A stretch of 64,000 nt of DNA from Sipunculus nudus (Eukaryota; Annelida; Sipuncula; Golfingiida; Sipunculidae): NCBI GenBank assembly GCA_026874595.1, contig CM049306.1:72783642-72847641 (forward strand), given 5' to 3'. Positions 12,991-25,132 of the stretch are shown in pieces (the first letter of the stretch is position 1; each line of letters begins with the position of its first letter). The notes below the pieces were generated by a model. The model was not told the origin of the DNA and ran no database searches. It saw only the letters and a list, made by a program, of their open reading frames with translations. Made by a program: the position numbers and the translations under genes.

Positions 12991-14700
12991 TTAAAATATA
13001 TCATGTGTTATCCATGTTCCATTCTCATCTACTAAATCTTTAACATAACAAATGCCCACACTGTGCAATCTCTTATTGTAAATAGACATTTCATTCATAG
13101 TAATATATTTGTTATTCCACACAAATTGATAAATAACATCCTCATGTGTTTTTGGTTTCAATGACACATAATTTGCCCAGTCTTCGAAACACCTGATATA
13201 AAATTTAGGTAAAATCTTAGGTAAAAAATGTACATTGAAGTTACTTCTGACACATCTTAATCCACCAATTCTCCTTAACTTGTGATTTATTATCTCAGTT
13301 ATTATACACGAAGGATTACTAAAAAGTCGCTTGACCCACATAATTCTCTGTGTCTATATCTTACTTTCAATGTCTGGGACATTGATTCCCCCAATTTCAT
13401 ATTTCCCGATGATAGTATTATATTTGACCTTTGGTCTTTTACCCCTCCATATAAAGTCACAGAGAAGTCTTTTTAGATTTTTCAGTGTATGTTTTGGTGG
13501 TATCAACATATTTGTCACATAGTAAACCTTTGATATAGCTAATGTACGTGCAACTTCTGCCCTACCATATATTGATAGGTTCCGGCTTTTCCAAATTGAC
13601 AGAGTTGTTGCCAGGTTGTTCTCAACACGTGTAAAATTATCTTTATTGATCAAATCCTTATTATAAGAAAAGTAAATTCCAAGTATTTTTATAGGTGTCT
13701 GTGTCAAATCTATCCATTTCAGATTATACAATTGTCTTGCAACATGTTTCATAGATCAACATTTTCAACAAATATTGTAGTATCATCAGCAAACATGCAT
13801 AGTTTGATATGTGTATTTCCAATATCTATTCCTTTTATATTATAATTATTCCTTATTTTGATTGCAAATATTTCAGTAATTAAGATAAATATATATGCAG
13901 CCAGTGGATCACCTTGCCGTGTCCCTCTTTGTAACTGAAAATAACCAGTGGTAAAACCATTGTTCAAAACTGAACTTTGTACATCAGTATGTAACATTTT
14001 AATCCACTTAATGAAATTATCATCAAAACCGAAATACCTCAATGTTTCATACATAAAACCATGATCGACACTATCAAAAGCAGCCTCTAGATCAGCTGCA
14101 AACATTATTCCAGTCTTGTTTTCTACTTGAGTATAATGCAACACATCCCATATTAATCTGATTGGTTCTCCAATATATCTTCCTTGTATGAAAGCATACT
14201 GGTCATTTTTTATTAGTTTTGGAAGATATTTTTCTATTCTCTTTACTTAAATTTTACTCGATATTTTTACGTCAACATTTAGCAAACTTATAGGTCTCCA
14301 TCCATTTAAATGTTTAAGATCCTTTCTTGGTTTAGGAATTAACTTGACAAGGGCTTGCTTTTGAGAAGTTGTCAAAGATGCATGTTCATAATTTTTATTT
14401 AAGCAATCTGTTAAGCAATTACTAAGTTCACTAAATAAAGCTAAATAGAATTATTTTGTCAATCCATCATTACCTGGTGTTTTATTGTTCTTCATTAATT
14501 TCAAACTAGAGTATACCTCATTTATTGTAATCATACCTCCACATGCTTTCACTTCAGACTCGCATAATGTATTCTCATGTGGAGGGAGACCTTCAAAATA
14601 ACTGTGTAACTCTTGTTCAGTATAAATAGTTTTTTTTCTGGTATTTATCCATAAAAGAATTTTTGATAAATGACATGATTTCTGCATGACACACGATATC
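12991..14700 (-). pseudogene. L1/Tx1-like LINE ORF2, reverse-transcriptase part
   Basis: Successive minus-strand frames at 14451-14687, 13749-14144, 13354-13752 and 12991-13341 cover the reverse-transcriptase and thumb/connection regions. The order is right for one ORF2. TPGNDGL is the start of the finger region, FAADLEAAFDSVDH is motif A, RGTRQGDPLAAYIF is motif B and FADDTTIF is motif C with both catalytic aspartates. Frame changes and stops interrupt it near 12.98, 13.35, 13.75 and 14.2-14.45 kb. The catalytic residues survive, but the frame does not, so it cannot make a full protein. Confidence 0.85.
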
Positions 14701-14743
14701 TTTTCCGTCTTTTGTTAGAGTCCTTATCACACCTTTCTTATGA

Positions 14744-15930
14744 TTATGTTTTTTCGAGGTTCAGACAGTATTTTGTGTTTCTCTTACCTTGTTGTAACCA
14801 CTGTGCCCTTGATCTCACTATTATACCTTTAGTAATCTTATCATAATGATCCTGTAACTTATGTTTCATACTGTAATATGCCTGTTGAGACTCTATTGTA
14901 TCTGTGCTTTTTATGTTATGTTCTAGTTTGGAGACCTCTTCTTCCAATAGTTTACCCTTTTCCTTAAAATTTATCTTTACTATATTTAATAGTATACTCT
15001 CTTATCTTGTACTTTAAGTACTCCAATGTAAATCTTGCTGTGTCACCTTTCACTTCGTTTTTCCATACAGTAATTTCATATTTGATAGCACTTAATATTG
15101 ATTAATTTATCATTAATTAAATCATTAGTGAAACACCAGTGCGACGGTCCTCTGCTGACATCTTTTAATTTGTTTACTTTTAACAAAACTGCTGAGTGAT
15201 CAGTGCGTACGGCAGGAATGATATCACAATATTCAACAAATGATTGAACAGTGTTTGATATAAAAAAATAATCCAAACGCCTTTGAATTAAAGGAGTTGA
15301 GGATCGCCAAGTAAAGGATTTTGCATTTTCATGTTTTACACGCCATATATCACATATATCTAATAGTTCCATCATAGAACATAGTTTATTGACTGAAGCC
15401 TGTTTCACATTTGTTCTGCCTCCATCAGCATCATGCTCAGTAAGATGTACATTAAAATCTCCTCCCCAGATAAGATCAATATTTAAATCATTAGACATGT
15501 TCAATATTTCCTCAAAAACATTTTGAAAAAAAAACAACTTGCTGTGATTTATAATTTGGTGCATAAGTATTAACAATCATACAGTGTAGACCTTCAATTT
15601 CACATTCAATTAGAATATATCTTCCATTATTATCAATATTCTTATTAATTTCCTTGAATTCAACATTATTACCGACAAGTATAGATAATCCACATGATTT
15701 GGTGCTCCCATGAGACAGATAAATTTTCCACGCCACTGTTTAGACCATTTGGTTTCATCTTGTTTAATGGAATGACATTCTTGCAAGAAACGGATCCCAT
15801 TGTGTGCTTTGTGTTTCACCAACCAATTAAATATTTGTCGTCTCTTGACATAATTTCTTATCCCTCTCACATTCAAAGAAAGGACCTGAAATTGTATATT
15901 ATCTGCAATGTTGCTTGTATAGAGTTACTT
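14744..15930 (-). pseudogene. L1/Tx1-like LINE ORF2, endonuclease part
   Basis: Minus-strand frames at 15610-15876, 15512-15736 and 15076-15576 together form an apurinic-type endonuclease domain. LNVRGIRNYVKRRQIF is the N-terminal motif, FLQECHS corresponds to the usual LQETH, and GGDFNVHL carries the active Asp/Asn. RRLDYFFIS and RTDHSAVLLK complete the fold with the catalytic Asp-His. Two frame changes (near 15.74 and 15.55 kb) break it. The frame at 14744-14947 covers the linker before the reverse transcriptase and includes RAQWLQQGKRNTKYCLNLEK, typical of this clade. Confidence 0.82.
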
Positions 15931-16115
15931 CTCTCATAAGTATGGGGTATTTAATGTTATAAAAAAGAATTTTGCTTTCTCCAATGTCTCTCAGCTTATT
16001 ACAAAACAAGACCTTCTTAACAGTAAATAGACATGAAAAAAATACAACAGATACAAAATTAAACATATTTGTCAGGTTATTTAAATGCCAGACAGTATTT
16101 TACTTTCATACATAT

Positions 16116-16300
16116 TTATTCAGATGTAGGTAACTGCTGGAATGATTCACCATATTTTATTTCTCTGATGTCTTTTAAGAAAACTTTACCATCCCATGTC
16201 CAAGAGTTTTTAACCATTGGATGTTTTCTTGCCCTATTAAAGATTTGATGCAAAACTTTACACAGGTCATCAGCCATGACAAAAACACTGCAACTGTAGA
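16116..16300 (-). pseudogene. Possible LINE ORF1 C-terminal fragment
   Basis: The minus-strand frame reads LHQIFNRARKHPMVKNSWTW and then DGKVFLKDIREIKYG. That resembles the C-terminal end of ORF1-type proteins of invertebrate L1/Tx1 elements. It sits just upstream of the ORF2 endonuclease in the same orientation, which fits the order ORF1-ORF2. The match is short, so the call is tentative. Confidence 0.4.
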
Positions 16301-16505
16301 AACCCGAAAGAATGCCCAATCAAAGAAGGATGCCTCACTCAAAGCATAATTTTCCAGACCACTGTTACCAGACAAGACAACAAGCAAGTTGTCATATATC
16401 GGACTGATAGAAAACGCATTTAAAACAAGATACTATGCACACATCAGCAATTTCAGGAATGAAAAATACAGAAATAGTACAAGCTAAGCCAGTATATATA
16501 TACGT

Positions 16506-17130
16506 GTGGACTCTGAAGGGAAAAAAATATACCCCATTAATTCGGTCAAACGGAAAATCATGGCTAAATGCAAAGCTTATTCCAACACGTCAAAAAAATG
16601 TAATTTATGCACCACCGAGAAATGCTATAATATTTGCCGACCTGATCTGAGTACACTAAACAATTTAAACGAGCTGCCATCGTCATGCATACATCGAACT
16701 AAATGCCTTCTTTGTAACCTTAAGTAATTTTAAGCCGACAATAATACAGTTAAATATGCAGTCTCAAGAACCAAGCAAAGGTATGCAGGAACAACCAACC
16801 GGACTACTAATCCACTGATCCCCTTACAAATCCAACACCTGGAGTCTTGATTAACTTTAAGCAAACCAACAGATCCTTGGGCGCTTCATAATAGTCCAAA
16901 TACAGTTTTATTAGCCAGGCACCCAGTAACCCTAATTCACCAACATAACAAACCAGTCAAGCGATACCAAAACATCTTATAGACATGCCTCACTGAATCT
17001 AGAAATCCCAGATTAAATACCTATTATGACAAACTTCACCCACATATCTGATCACTCCAGTTTGTACCTGAAGAGTAAGCCGGCTTGACTGCTGCTCTCA
17101 CGAAACAGATATGTCGTACAAACTGATGAA
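16506..17130 (+). pseudogene. Cys-rich retroelement C-terminal relic
   Basis: The plus-strand frame 16506-16727 encodes a Cys-rich segment (KKCNLCTTEKCYNICRPD, then STLNNLNELPSSCIHRTKC). Its spacing, CxLCxxEK ... LNxxxEL ... CxHxxK, is found at the C-terminus of a group of invertebrate retroelement proteins. I recall these as GIY-YIG-bearing, Penelope- or DIRS-like, but cannot confirm it. Downstream, around 17.05-17.13 kb, an imperfect inverted phrase (AGTTTGTACCTGAAGAGTAA ... CGTACAAACTGATGAAG) is like the 3' hairpin ends of such elements. Confidence 0.4.
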
Positions 17131-17455
17131 GTCAAACCAACCGTACATTAATTAATTATAAACGCTCCCATATTACAGAGCACTATCACCGCGATGTATT
17201 GAATTAATGTTATGTGACTAATACAATATATATATATTGTATATTTTATATCAAATATATGATACGAAACCAGTAGAGTAGCCTATGTACCGACGAAGCA
17301 TACTGTGTTATTTTGTTATTTTCTCTCATCCCCTTTGGCTTATGATTTTTCGTCTTTTCCAATTATCTCCTTAAAGTTTTGATAGCTCTGTACACTTTTA
17401 TTTTTTATAACTATATATTAAACAATGAACTTCCCGTGCATACAAACACCCACAT

Positions 17456-17504
17456 CTTTATATATATATATATACATTTATATACACACACATATGAATA
17501 TATG

Positions 17505-17560
<56 letters not shown>

Positions 17561-17610
17561 TCTCGATGACCACCCCAACCCCGGGTCTGAAGACCTTTCT
17601 ACGCCACTGA
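17456..17610. mobile_element. (TA)n tract plus element ending in GCCACTG
   Basis: A long (TA)n tract, preceded by variant TA/CA repeats, ends at 17557. After about 50 bp it reaches TCTACGCCACTGAC, whose reverse complement starts GTCAGTGGCGTAGA. It has the same architecture as 2534-2660. The open frame across it is the low-complexity (IY)n reading of the microsatellite and not a gene. Confidence 0.5.
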
Positions 17611-18524
17611 CATTTGCTCATTTAAAAAAATGGGAACGTCCATTTTTGACAGGAGAAAGTACTTTTGCATAGGGGGCGCCACCTTTTTGTGATAATCCGA
17701 AATCAGTATGTGGCAATATGTCTGAATATTTTGATGGTGATAGGTGCAGTGGTTTCTACGATATGAAGCATTATATCCAAGTTGGGTGGAAAGGACAGAA
17801 GAACAGAAGAAGGACGTGCATTTATTTCGTAGTCATCCCTTTTAGGGACGGAAAAAAATCACTCACCTGAAGACGCTCATTATTCGGAGTCATTTATGTT
17901 GTCAATAAATGTACTTTTAGATCTATTAACCTCTGCGAACTCCAACCAAAGCTACACGTGATGCTCTTGTTTTCGGGCGTTAAATGACAATGCTGACAAA
18001 AATGGCAAACAGTTTGGGTACAAGACGTGTTCTTTCAACTTACTAGCAGTATACCTATAATATCGACATGCGATTTGTGCATTCGGGTTTTCATGTGAAC
18101 ACAAATTGAGCAGTTTCGAGATACAGTATTCAATAAGAGTGCGGGTCATGGTACTTAGTACTATATAATCTATTTGTTGAGAGAGTTTGATGGTAATGGA
18201 ACGTGCGTTGTGAATCCCTAATGTTTAGAGCGGAATGACAGTTTTTTATCAGTGCCGAAATCTTCAAATTATAGAATCTTTGAACATTGTCCATTATCAA
18301 CAGATTTTATTTTCCCAGTTAGATATGAATCACAAATAGGAGACGCTATATAAGCTTTTCAATGTCTGTTTTTTTTTTTTTTTTTTTTTTTTTTGGCTGT
18401 TTACATTTTTATTTTTCTGTCACAAACCGTTTCCCTGTATCACTGCCTCTACATCCATGCTTACCATTTTCCTTCACTTTATCTGAATATGAACAACAAA
18501 CAAGACTTTAATATCAATGAGCAA
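17611..18524. other. No gene seen; poly(T) tract
   Basis: Mixed intergenic sequence. A run of about 27 T lies near 18368-18394. No domain or exon was recognised. Confidence 0.55.
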
Positions 18525-18925
18525 CCGGCTTCTGTGGCTCAGGGATAGAGTACAAGTCTAAAAGCCGGGAGATCGTGAGTTTGAATCTCAGCCGAGGCGA
18601 TAAGATTTTTCACGATCGGCCCCCACCCAGGATGAGCACTGTGCAGGCATAATGGGAAGGTCGTGCAAAATTAATTCAATCACATAAACGTACGCCCTTC
18701 GGGTGTTCCTCGGTGGTATTACCCAGCAACAGGGGCAATTGCTCAACCAGGGCCCTCAGGTGCAGTATTCACCGGGCATGGTTGACGCCAGGATATAAAA
18801 TGAGGTAGCGTGTGATACTGCCCTGCAACGTAATCCGAAACTGGGATGGAATTCTGCACATTAACGTATATCTAGAGATACGCTAACATTAAAAAATAAA
18901 GGCGGTTACCTCTACCAACCAATAA
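18525..18925 (+). mobile_element. tRNA-derived SINE, plus strand
   Basis: The head contains a box-A-like TGTGGCTCAGGGATAGAGT and a box-B-like GTGAGTTTGAATCTC at tRNA-like spacing. The body carries CAGGTGCAGTATTCACCGGG and GCGTGTGATACTGCCCTGCA, matching the minus-strand copy near 5.5-5.8 kb. It ends in an A-rich stretch with AAATAAA near 18893. No functional tRNA is claimed: the part after box B does not close a convincing acceptor stem. Confidence 0.8.
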
Positions 18926-20510
18926 TGGGAAAAAATAAATGAGTTAGTAACCCAGCGGTTTAATTTTGATGAAATTATTTTTGTCTGATATTATATACCT
19001 TTAATTATTTAAGAATGTAACAGCAGGAACATTTTACATACCACGCGAACAAATACGACATAAAAGATAGCTGATTCTTAGAAACTCTACACAGTGACTG
19101 ACGTGTAGTTATTGTTAAATCACGAAAGAAATCGGGCATGGGAACCTGTAACGAACATATAAAAAAGTAAACATCTCACACTTCAACAGAAAACCTAAGA
19201 AAATATAACCTTATGAATGAACATATTTACTTTTAAAAATTAAGTTGACGGCACGCTCATCTTGTTCCAAATTGTGTATGATGCGTGTTGCAAGGCAACA
19301 GCAGAGATCATCTCATGGCAATAGTAAGCCAGACAGTATATAAATAAAGACAATCATTGTATATAATATGCGTATGAAAATCAAATCCATGACCTTCCTA
19401 TTGCCGTTCGTCTATCATTGTTTTGGTTTTTGTTTTTAATTATTAGCCATTTCTGGGAAATCCTTCAAATCCCCCTATGACTCATTGGTTTCTGAATATG
19501 ATTTTTTTTTTAATTTTCTCAAATCAAAACTGATTAGTAAAACTTCATTTTTCATAAAGGTATATGTGCCGTTATTTTGGGAACTCTTCTTCAGATGCGA
19601 AAGTCTGGTTTTTCTGGTAAGGTGATTACTCCATGTCTCAACTTAGTCAGCTACCATGTCGGTCTGGATACACACGATTATAATTATATATATTCCCATG
19701 GAGACGTTCTTCCCTACACGTCTCCAAGTTTACACTGGACCATATATTGCCCATTACTTTTAAGATTTTTGCTGATCGTCCTGCCTTTTGCAGTCATGTT
19801 CCAGCGTACAGCTCCCGGATTACCTGCTAAGCATTAAGACACAATTATTCGACCAAAGGGGGTGTTGCAACTTTATGCGTATGAAGTAAAGCAAACTTCT
19901 CTCTCGTGAACAGTTTACATGGTCAGATATCTGTGAGAATGGAAAATGGCCAGTTTTTTTTTTTTTTTTTTTATTTACAAGTCGTTCTATAACAGTACGT
20001 AACCGTGACGTCACGGTCGTCGCGTAAAATTTCCTGAATACACGTTATGAAGAGGTCAGCAGGTGTCACCGTGTTAGGTAGACACAGCTGCGCTCCGATA
20101 TCTTTACTGTATACGGCCAGTCTTTTAACATATATATAGTTCATTGCCAGGCAGGCAGTTTCATTCATGTAGCTTGTGGTCCAACTTGTCATTGTTTTCA
20201 CCCGAAATAAAAGGCGTAATTATCCAAAATTGACGCAATTTATATTTCTCATTTTTATGCACGCATCATGACATAATGTGTCTTTAGAACATTATTCATT
20301 ATTGTTACCAGAGCCTGAGGTAAATCCAATTTAAACCAAAGTGTTTTGCACTGCCGGGAATCCTGTTCTAAGATGAGTTAATATATTTAGTCAACTTGTA
20401 ATACACGCGGGCAGGACCCTGTCATAGGAGGCCATGCAGGCATCATGGCTCAATGGCAGCACAAATTAAGAAAATGAAAAGCTACCGTCCGATTCAGTCA
20501 TGGTATTGAA
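18926..20510. other. No gene seen
   Basis: AT-rich intergenic sequence with a poly(T) run near 19957 and several short frames without recognisable motifs. I support no feature here. Confidence 0.55.
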
Positions 20511-20519
20511 GTCACGAAA

Positions 20520-21140
20520 TAAATAGTGATTTTATCATAAGATAAGATAAGATAAAATAAGATAAGATAACATTTATTAGCCTTCATTTCCAGGAATTTG
20601 TCGTTGACTTGCAATTCATTACATAAAATAGATAAGTAAATAGATAAATACATAAAAATAATACATAAACATACATTAAAAATAACACATAACATATTGA
20701 CTATGCATGTAAAAATAAGCATGTAAAAATGATAAAACAGATAATTCTGCAGGTAAAAACACATAATTCAAAACATTAAATATCTAAGAGGGTTGTGAGT
20801 TAAAAAGTTCAATACTGTATGGTAGGAGAGATTTTTTTAAAACGAGTTGTTATGGAGAATATTGTATCTAGGCGTTTACCTGAAGATAAAAAAAACGGGA
20901 CTCTGAATATAGGGGATGAGTTGTGTCATTCATGACCTTTAATATGAAGGCCATTGTTTTGGTTTCACAGATTTCTTGGTGTGTGGCAAGAGAAGTACTA
21001 GTTATTCTACAACTTCTCTTCCTGGTATTATTTAACGGTTTCTTTAACTTATCAGATATATTTGTAAACCAGCACTCCAGTGAATAAGTAAGGAGACTGG
21101 AAATTATAAAACAACGGAATAATGGTTTTGTCAATATTTA
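20520..21140 (-). pseudogene. Rex1/CR1-like LINE, C-terminal end and 3' tail
   Basis: The minus-strand frame 20868-21134 encodes the end of the ORF (TYSLECWFTNISDKLKKPLN). It matches the C-terminal region of the plus-strand copy at 35.3-35.6 kb with substitutions. The 3' end is a short (TTATC)n run on the minus strand, seen here as GATAA repeats at about 20538-20570. That simple-repeat end agrees with the plus-strand copy at 35.86 kb and with the CR1-like habit of ending in a microsatellite rather than poly(A). Confidence 0.8.
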
Positions 21141-22440
21141 GCTTTCTTAGATAATAAAGGTAATATAATCTTTTTTGTTTTTTTGTTTTTTTGGATTGAT
21201 TCAACACGTTCTTTCTAATTCAGATTCCTGTCAATAATACATCCTAAGTATTTATAATTTTCTACAATAACTACATCTTCATTTTTGATAGCAACTGGGG
21301 TAATTACAGATTTTGATCTCCTAAAATCAAAGACTACTTCTTTAGTCTTCTTTACATTTAATTGAAGGTAGTGTTCCTCACACCAACCAGTCACATATTA
21401 AATGGTTTTCCTGTAGAGCGATTCATCATTCTTGTGTTACAGGCCTAAAATGACAGTGTCGTCTGCATATTTGATAATTTTACAATCTGAAAGGCTCACA
21501 GACAAATTATTTGTATAAAGAATAAAAAGGACTGCTGACATACCACAGCATTGTGGAGCACCAGTATTTATGATTATATCTGAATAAGTTTCTTTGCTTG
21601 TTCTAACTAATGTTGTCTTCTATCCAAGAGAAAATCTAGAATCCATAGACAGTAGGGAGGAGGAATGTTTTACCTACAGAGCTGATTGATCTTAATGTGT
21701 GGCTGTATTGTTATGAAGGCTGAAGAATAATCAATGAAAAGTGATCTGGCATAATTTCTAAGGTCCCTGTCTAAGTGTTGATAAATATAATGAGTTAATG
21801 TGGCAATTGCGTCACTTGTGCACCTGTTGGATGAATATGCAAACTGATGTTGATCTAGCATTGGTTTAACAATTGGAAGTAATTTGTTAAGAACTATTCG
21901 CTCCAAAGATTTTGCGAGAATAGATCTAAGTGCAGCAGGCCTAAGATCATTCATCACTTTAGGAGAGTTATTTTTGGCGACTGGAATTATTTCTGTGGTC
22001 TTCCATAGTTTTGGTAGTTTACATAAGGAGAGAGACAATTGAAAAATGGGATGTATGATGAAGGACAAACTATTTCTACAGGTTTTAATTAATCTGCCAC
22101 TGATTTTGTCGGGTCCACAGGCTTTCTTTACATTAATCTTACTTAACACTTTGTTTACATCAGTTAGCTCAGTAAGGATGCTATCATCGCATGATTCTAA
22201 ATTTCCTCTCAGACCACTCTGAATTTCATCTTTTTCCTTTGAGAAGTCACTTTCATCAAAACGCGCATAGAATGTATTTAATTTGTCAGCATAGCCATTT
22301 TCAGCAAGCAGTGAGCATTCTTTCTTGCTTTTAGTTATGCCAGTTAATTCCTGAAGACCCTTCCAAGCATCTTTTGATTGCTGGCTATGGAACAGTGTTT
22401 CTACTTTCTTTTTATATTAATGTTTGGCTTTCTCAATGGC
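21141..22440 (-). pseudogene. Rex1/CR1-like LINE, reverse-transcriptase part
   Basis: The frame 21670-22149 carries KKACGPDKISGRLIK, the finger region and SLFIDYSSAFITIQ (motif A with its catalytic Asp). Downstream on the minus strand, motif B and motif C are present but in shifted frames: the plus strand reads the reverse of a YADD-like KYADDTVILGL near 21.45-21.48 kb. Several frame changes and stops separate the pieces, so this copy is dead. It is close in sequence to the plus-strand copy at 33.8-35.6 kb. Confidence 0.8.
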
Positions 22441-22599
22441 AGAATCAGTTTCTTTTTGTAAGTCAAATCTGTTATCTGAATTGCTTGTGAAGGATTGGTG
22501 CTTACATACAATAAGTTTCCTTAGATCACTATTGATCCAAGGTTTATTATTAGGGTAAATCTTAATGGTTTAAGTAGGTACCAGCATGTCTTCACAAAA

Positions 22600-23690
22600 T
22601 TATATATAACTAGACACAGTTTCAGTAAGTTCATCTAAATCATATGAAGTGTCAATGATCATTTGCCAGTCTGTTAGATCAAAACATGTTTGTAGGGTCT
22701 CATAGGCTTCCTTTGAGTTCACTTTAAAATTAATTTCACCTGGTTTCAGCATTTGAAGTTTACGTCTGTAAGTAGGTTGCATATAGATCATATTATGGTC
22801 ACTATTTTTCAGTGGAGGACCTTGAACACATTTATAAGCAGATTTAATATCACAATAAAATAAGTCCAGTTTCTGGTGACCTCTTGTGTTACAGTTCACA
22901 TACTGCGTGTAGTTTGGAAGTGGTTGATCAAGATCACAGTTGTTCATATCTCCGAGTACAATGTGCAGAGCTTGTGGTTTCTTTTCTTCTAATTGGGCAA
23001 CAATATCCTGTATCTTCTTTGATGCAATGTCTTTATCAGCACTGGGGGAAATGTAAACGACTGTGAGAGATATATTGGTAAACTCTCTAGGTAGGTATGA
23101 AGGAGGTAGGCTCACTGATAGGGCTTCAAGGTCTGGTGAACAGATACTATACTTGACGGTTATATTCTGTTATATCTGTTATTAATATAAAGAGCTACAC
23201 CACCGCCTCTTGATTTATTAGAGTCCTGGGTTCTGTCTTGTCTTAATAAAGTAAAATTAGGAATGTTCAAAAATGTGTCAGATATGTTTTGGTTCAGCCA
23301 TGATTCCTTTAATTCAATGCAACAAGCCTCTCGATATTGATTAAGAAATCGGCAGTTTGCACGGAGTTCGTCAATCTTTGAGCTGAGTGAACGGACGTTA
23401 CCAAACGTTATTGTGGGCACAAACGGTTTAGTACTGCATCTTCTCCTTAACCTGACTCTTACTCCACCTCTCCTGCCACGTGGTCTTCTGCTAACCTTTT
23501 TGCATTCTTCCGGAAGTATACTTATATCAAAATTAATGTCAGAATTTGAGAGTTTGTTGTGACGTTGATGAAGGTCACTAGCTGTATAACGAATATGTAC
23601 TCCATTATCGCCCAAAAGCGGCATTCCAGTTCAAGTAAACACAAGAAAAGCGATAATCATACAGACTAAAAGTACATACTTTGAGAGATC
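22600..23690 (-). pseudogene. Rex1/CR1-like LINE, endonuclease part
   Basis: Two minus-strand frames, 23160-23624 and 22600-23115, make up the N-terminal region and endonuclease. TFGNVRSLSSKIDELRA is the N-terminal endonuclease motif. SRGGGVALYINNRY, YLPREFTNISLTVVYI, HIVLGDMNNCDLDQ and LKNSDHNMIYMQP (catalytic Asp-His) follow in the standard order. The word NVRSL...K(I/M)DELRA and the YLPREF motif are typical of the Rex1/Babar group. A stop/frame break falls after NNRYNRI (23160), and another stop falls after the last Ile of the 22600 frame. Both breaks recur at the same points in the plus-strand copy. Confidence 0.85.
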
Positions 23691-24093
23691 CATCTTTTAA
23701 GCTGAAGTGCGTGTGCTTCGTCGAGTATAATGCCCGACATATATAAAATATAAAAAATATAAACCATTCAAATTGCAAAGTCGACGTCGCCGCTGTGCAG
23801 CGCCATCATGACCAAAATAAATATTCCATTTATTTATCAACAAAGTTCAAAAGAACTAGTACATTTATAATGTATCAATGTGTCAAACCCCTTTTTCAAA
23901 TATTGGACTGGTCAAGCCAAGCTTTTTTTTTTTTTTTTCTTCGAAAGATGTCTCAGAATACTGTATACCATTTTCTTTTATTATCATTTTCATCATCGAC
24001 ATCTCCCGGAACTTGATATACAAACATGTACATGCATGCAATAACGACAAAGTGTCCATTAAGATAAGGGTATTTTCCTTAAAAGAAAACTAA

Positions 24094-24873
24094 TTACATC
24101 GGCAGATTAATGGCTCTCCATTTTTGTAAATGCGCTTTCACTGTATCATTTTTTTCCGCGACCAATCTTTCCATACTTTCGATGGTACACACTTTCTTTA
24201 AGAAAAAGGACAGAGGCGGGGTTTCTTTATCCCGGCTTTTGAATAACACAAACATATAGATCAATATGAAGATATCAATAAGCGGTTTCCTTTCATTTTC
24301 AACATCACAACCAACATATACAATCTTTGGACAGAGTGCGGGTAACATGATTCCAAATTTTTCGGCCCACGTCTGAATTTGATTATAGAATGTAACAGCA
24401 ACATGACATTCACAAAAAAGATGGACCGATGATTCAATATCAGTAAAACAATAAGAGCATTTATTGGTTTCAGATATTTTCCATGTAAATAACAATTCAT
24501 TGGTTGCTAGAATATTATGCAGTATTTTAAATTGAAATTCACGCAGATACATATCACGAGTTGTATAGTATACATGAAGTGCAGCATCTTTCAAAGTTAA
24601 TTTGTCGTTAAATAAATTTTGGAGTTTCTTTATAACTACTGGTTCTGATTTTTTATTTTGCAGAACATGGGTGTATAAGTGCTTAAATCCCAACTTTGTC
24701 AACTCAACAATCTTACCACTGATTGGTATTTTCAGCTGATTTGAGACATAACTATTAAAATCTTGAATATCATTGTTATTTTTCAAGATTGTAATCCATT
24801 GCTGTGGTATTGCCTTTTGAATGGACATCCAGTATAGATACATTTTTTTTGTATTCTTTGCTGGAACAGTCAA
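24094..24873 (-). CDS. L1/Tx1-like ORF2 C-terminal fragment (259 codons)
   Basis: This is the C-terminal end of a LINE ORF2, downstream of the reverse transcriptase. The usual landmarks are visible: an aromatic-rich MYLYWMSIQKAIPQQW, a YTTRDMYLREFQFKILHN segment and the closing Cys/His motif CSYC...HLFCECHVA. The frame has no stop over its length. That fits a recent insertion, but it lacks the endonuclease and catalytic domains, so no activity is expected. The gene ends with a normal stop before the 3' untranslated region and poly(A). It belongs to the insertion bracketed by the 13-bp direct repeats. Confidence 0.8.
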   Translation of the reverse strand: MTVPAKNTKKMYLYWMSIQKAIPQQWITILKNNNDIQDFNSYVSNQLKIPISGKIVELTKLGFKHLYTHVLQNKKSEPVVIKKLQNLFNDKLTLKDAALHVYYTTRDMYLREFQFKILHNILATNELLFTWKISETNKCSYCFTDIESSVHLFCECHVAVTFYNQIQTWAEKFGIMLPALCPKIVYVGCDVENERKPLIDIFILIYMFVLFKSRDKETPPLSFFLKKVCTIESMERLVAEKNDTVKAHLQKWRAINLPM

Positions 24874-24910
24874 CTATTTCTGATAGATATTTTAAAGAGC
24901 CATCGGCGTT

Positions 24911-25132
24911 TTATAGATGATATAGAAAACGTATCCCTATTTTATCTAGAAAACCAAAATAGACAGATTTTTTATCAACTTTGATGTATTGATTATTCCA
25001 AATTTGCTGCAGAATAACTACCTCCGCAGATTGTGGGTCGGTAGATGTATACTTATCCCAGACGGCGAAACAATGACTGTAGAATTTAGAAATTTTTCGT
25101 GTGATACAACTTATATCAAAATTAACCCCCAT
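24911..25132 (-). pseudogene. Upstream fragment of the same truncated LINE
   Basis: The frame encodes a region with FYSHCFAVWDKYTS and ILQQIWNNQYIKVDKKSVYF. This corresponds to the connection region just before the 24094-24873 frame, and a similar KFYIRCFEDWANYVS...FVWNNKYITM occurs in the LINE at 13 kb. A frame break separates it from the following frame. Confidence 0.7.

Noticed and set aside
18540-18600. tRNA gene
   Set aside because: Boxes A and B are present but the acceptor stem does not close, and the sequence runs into a SINE body.
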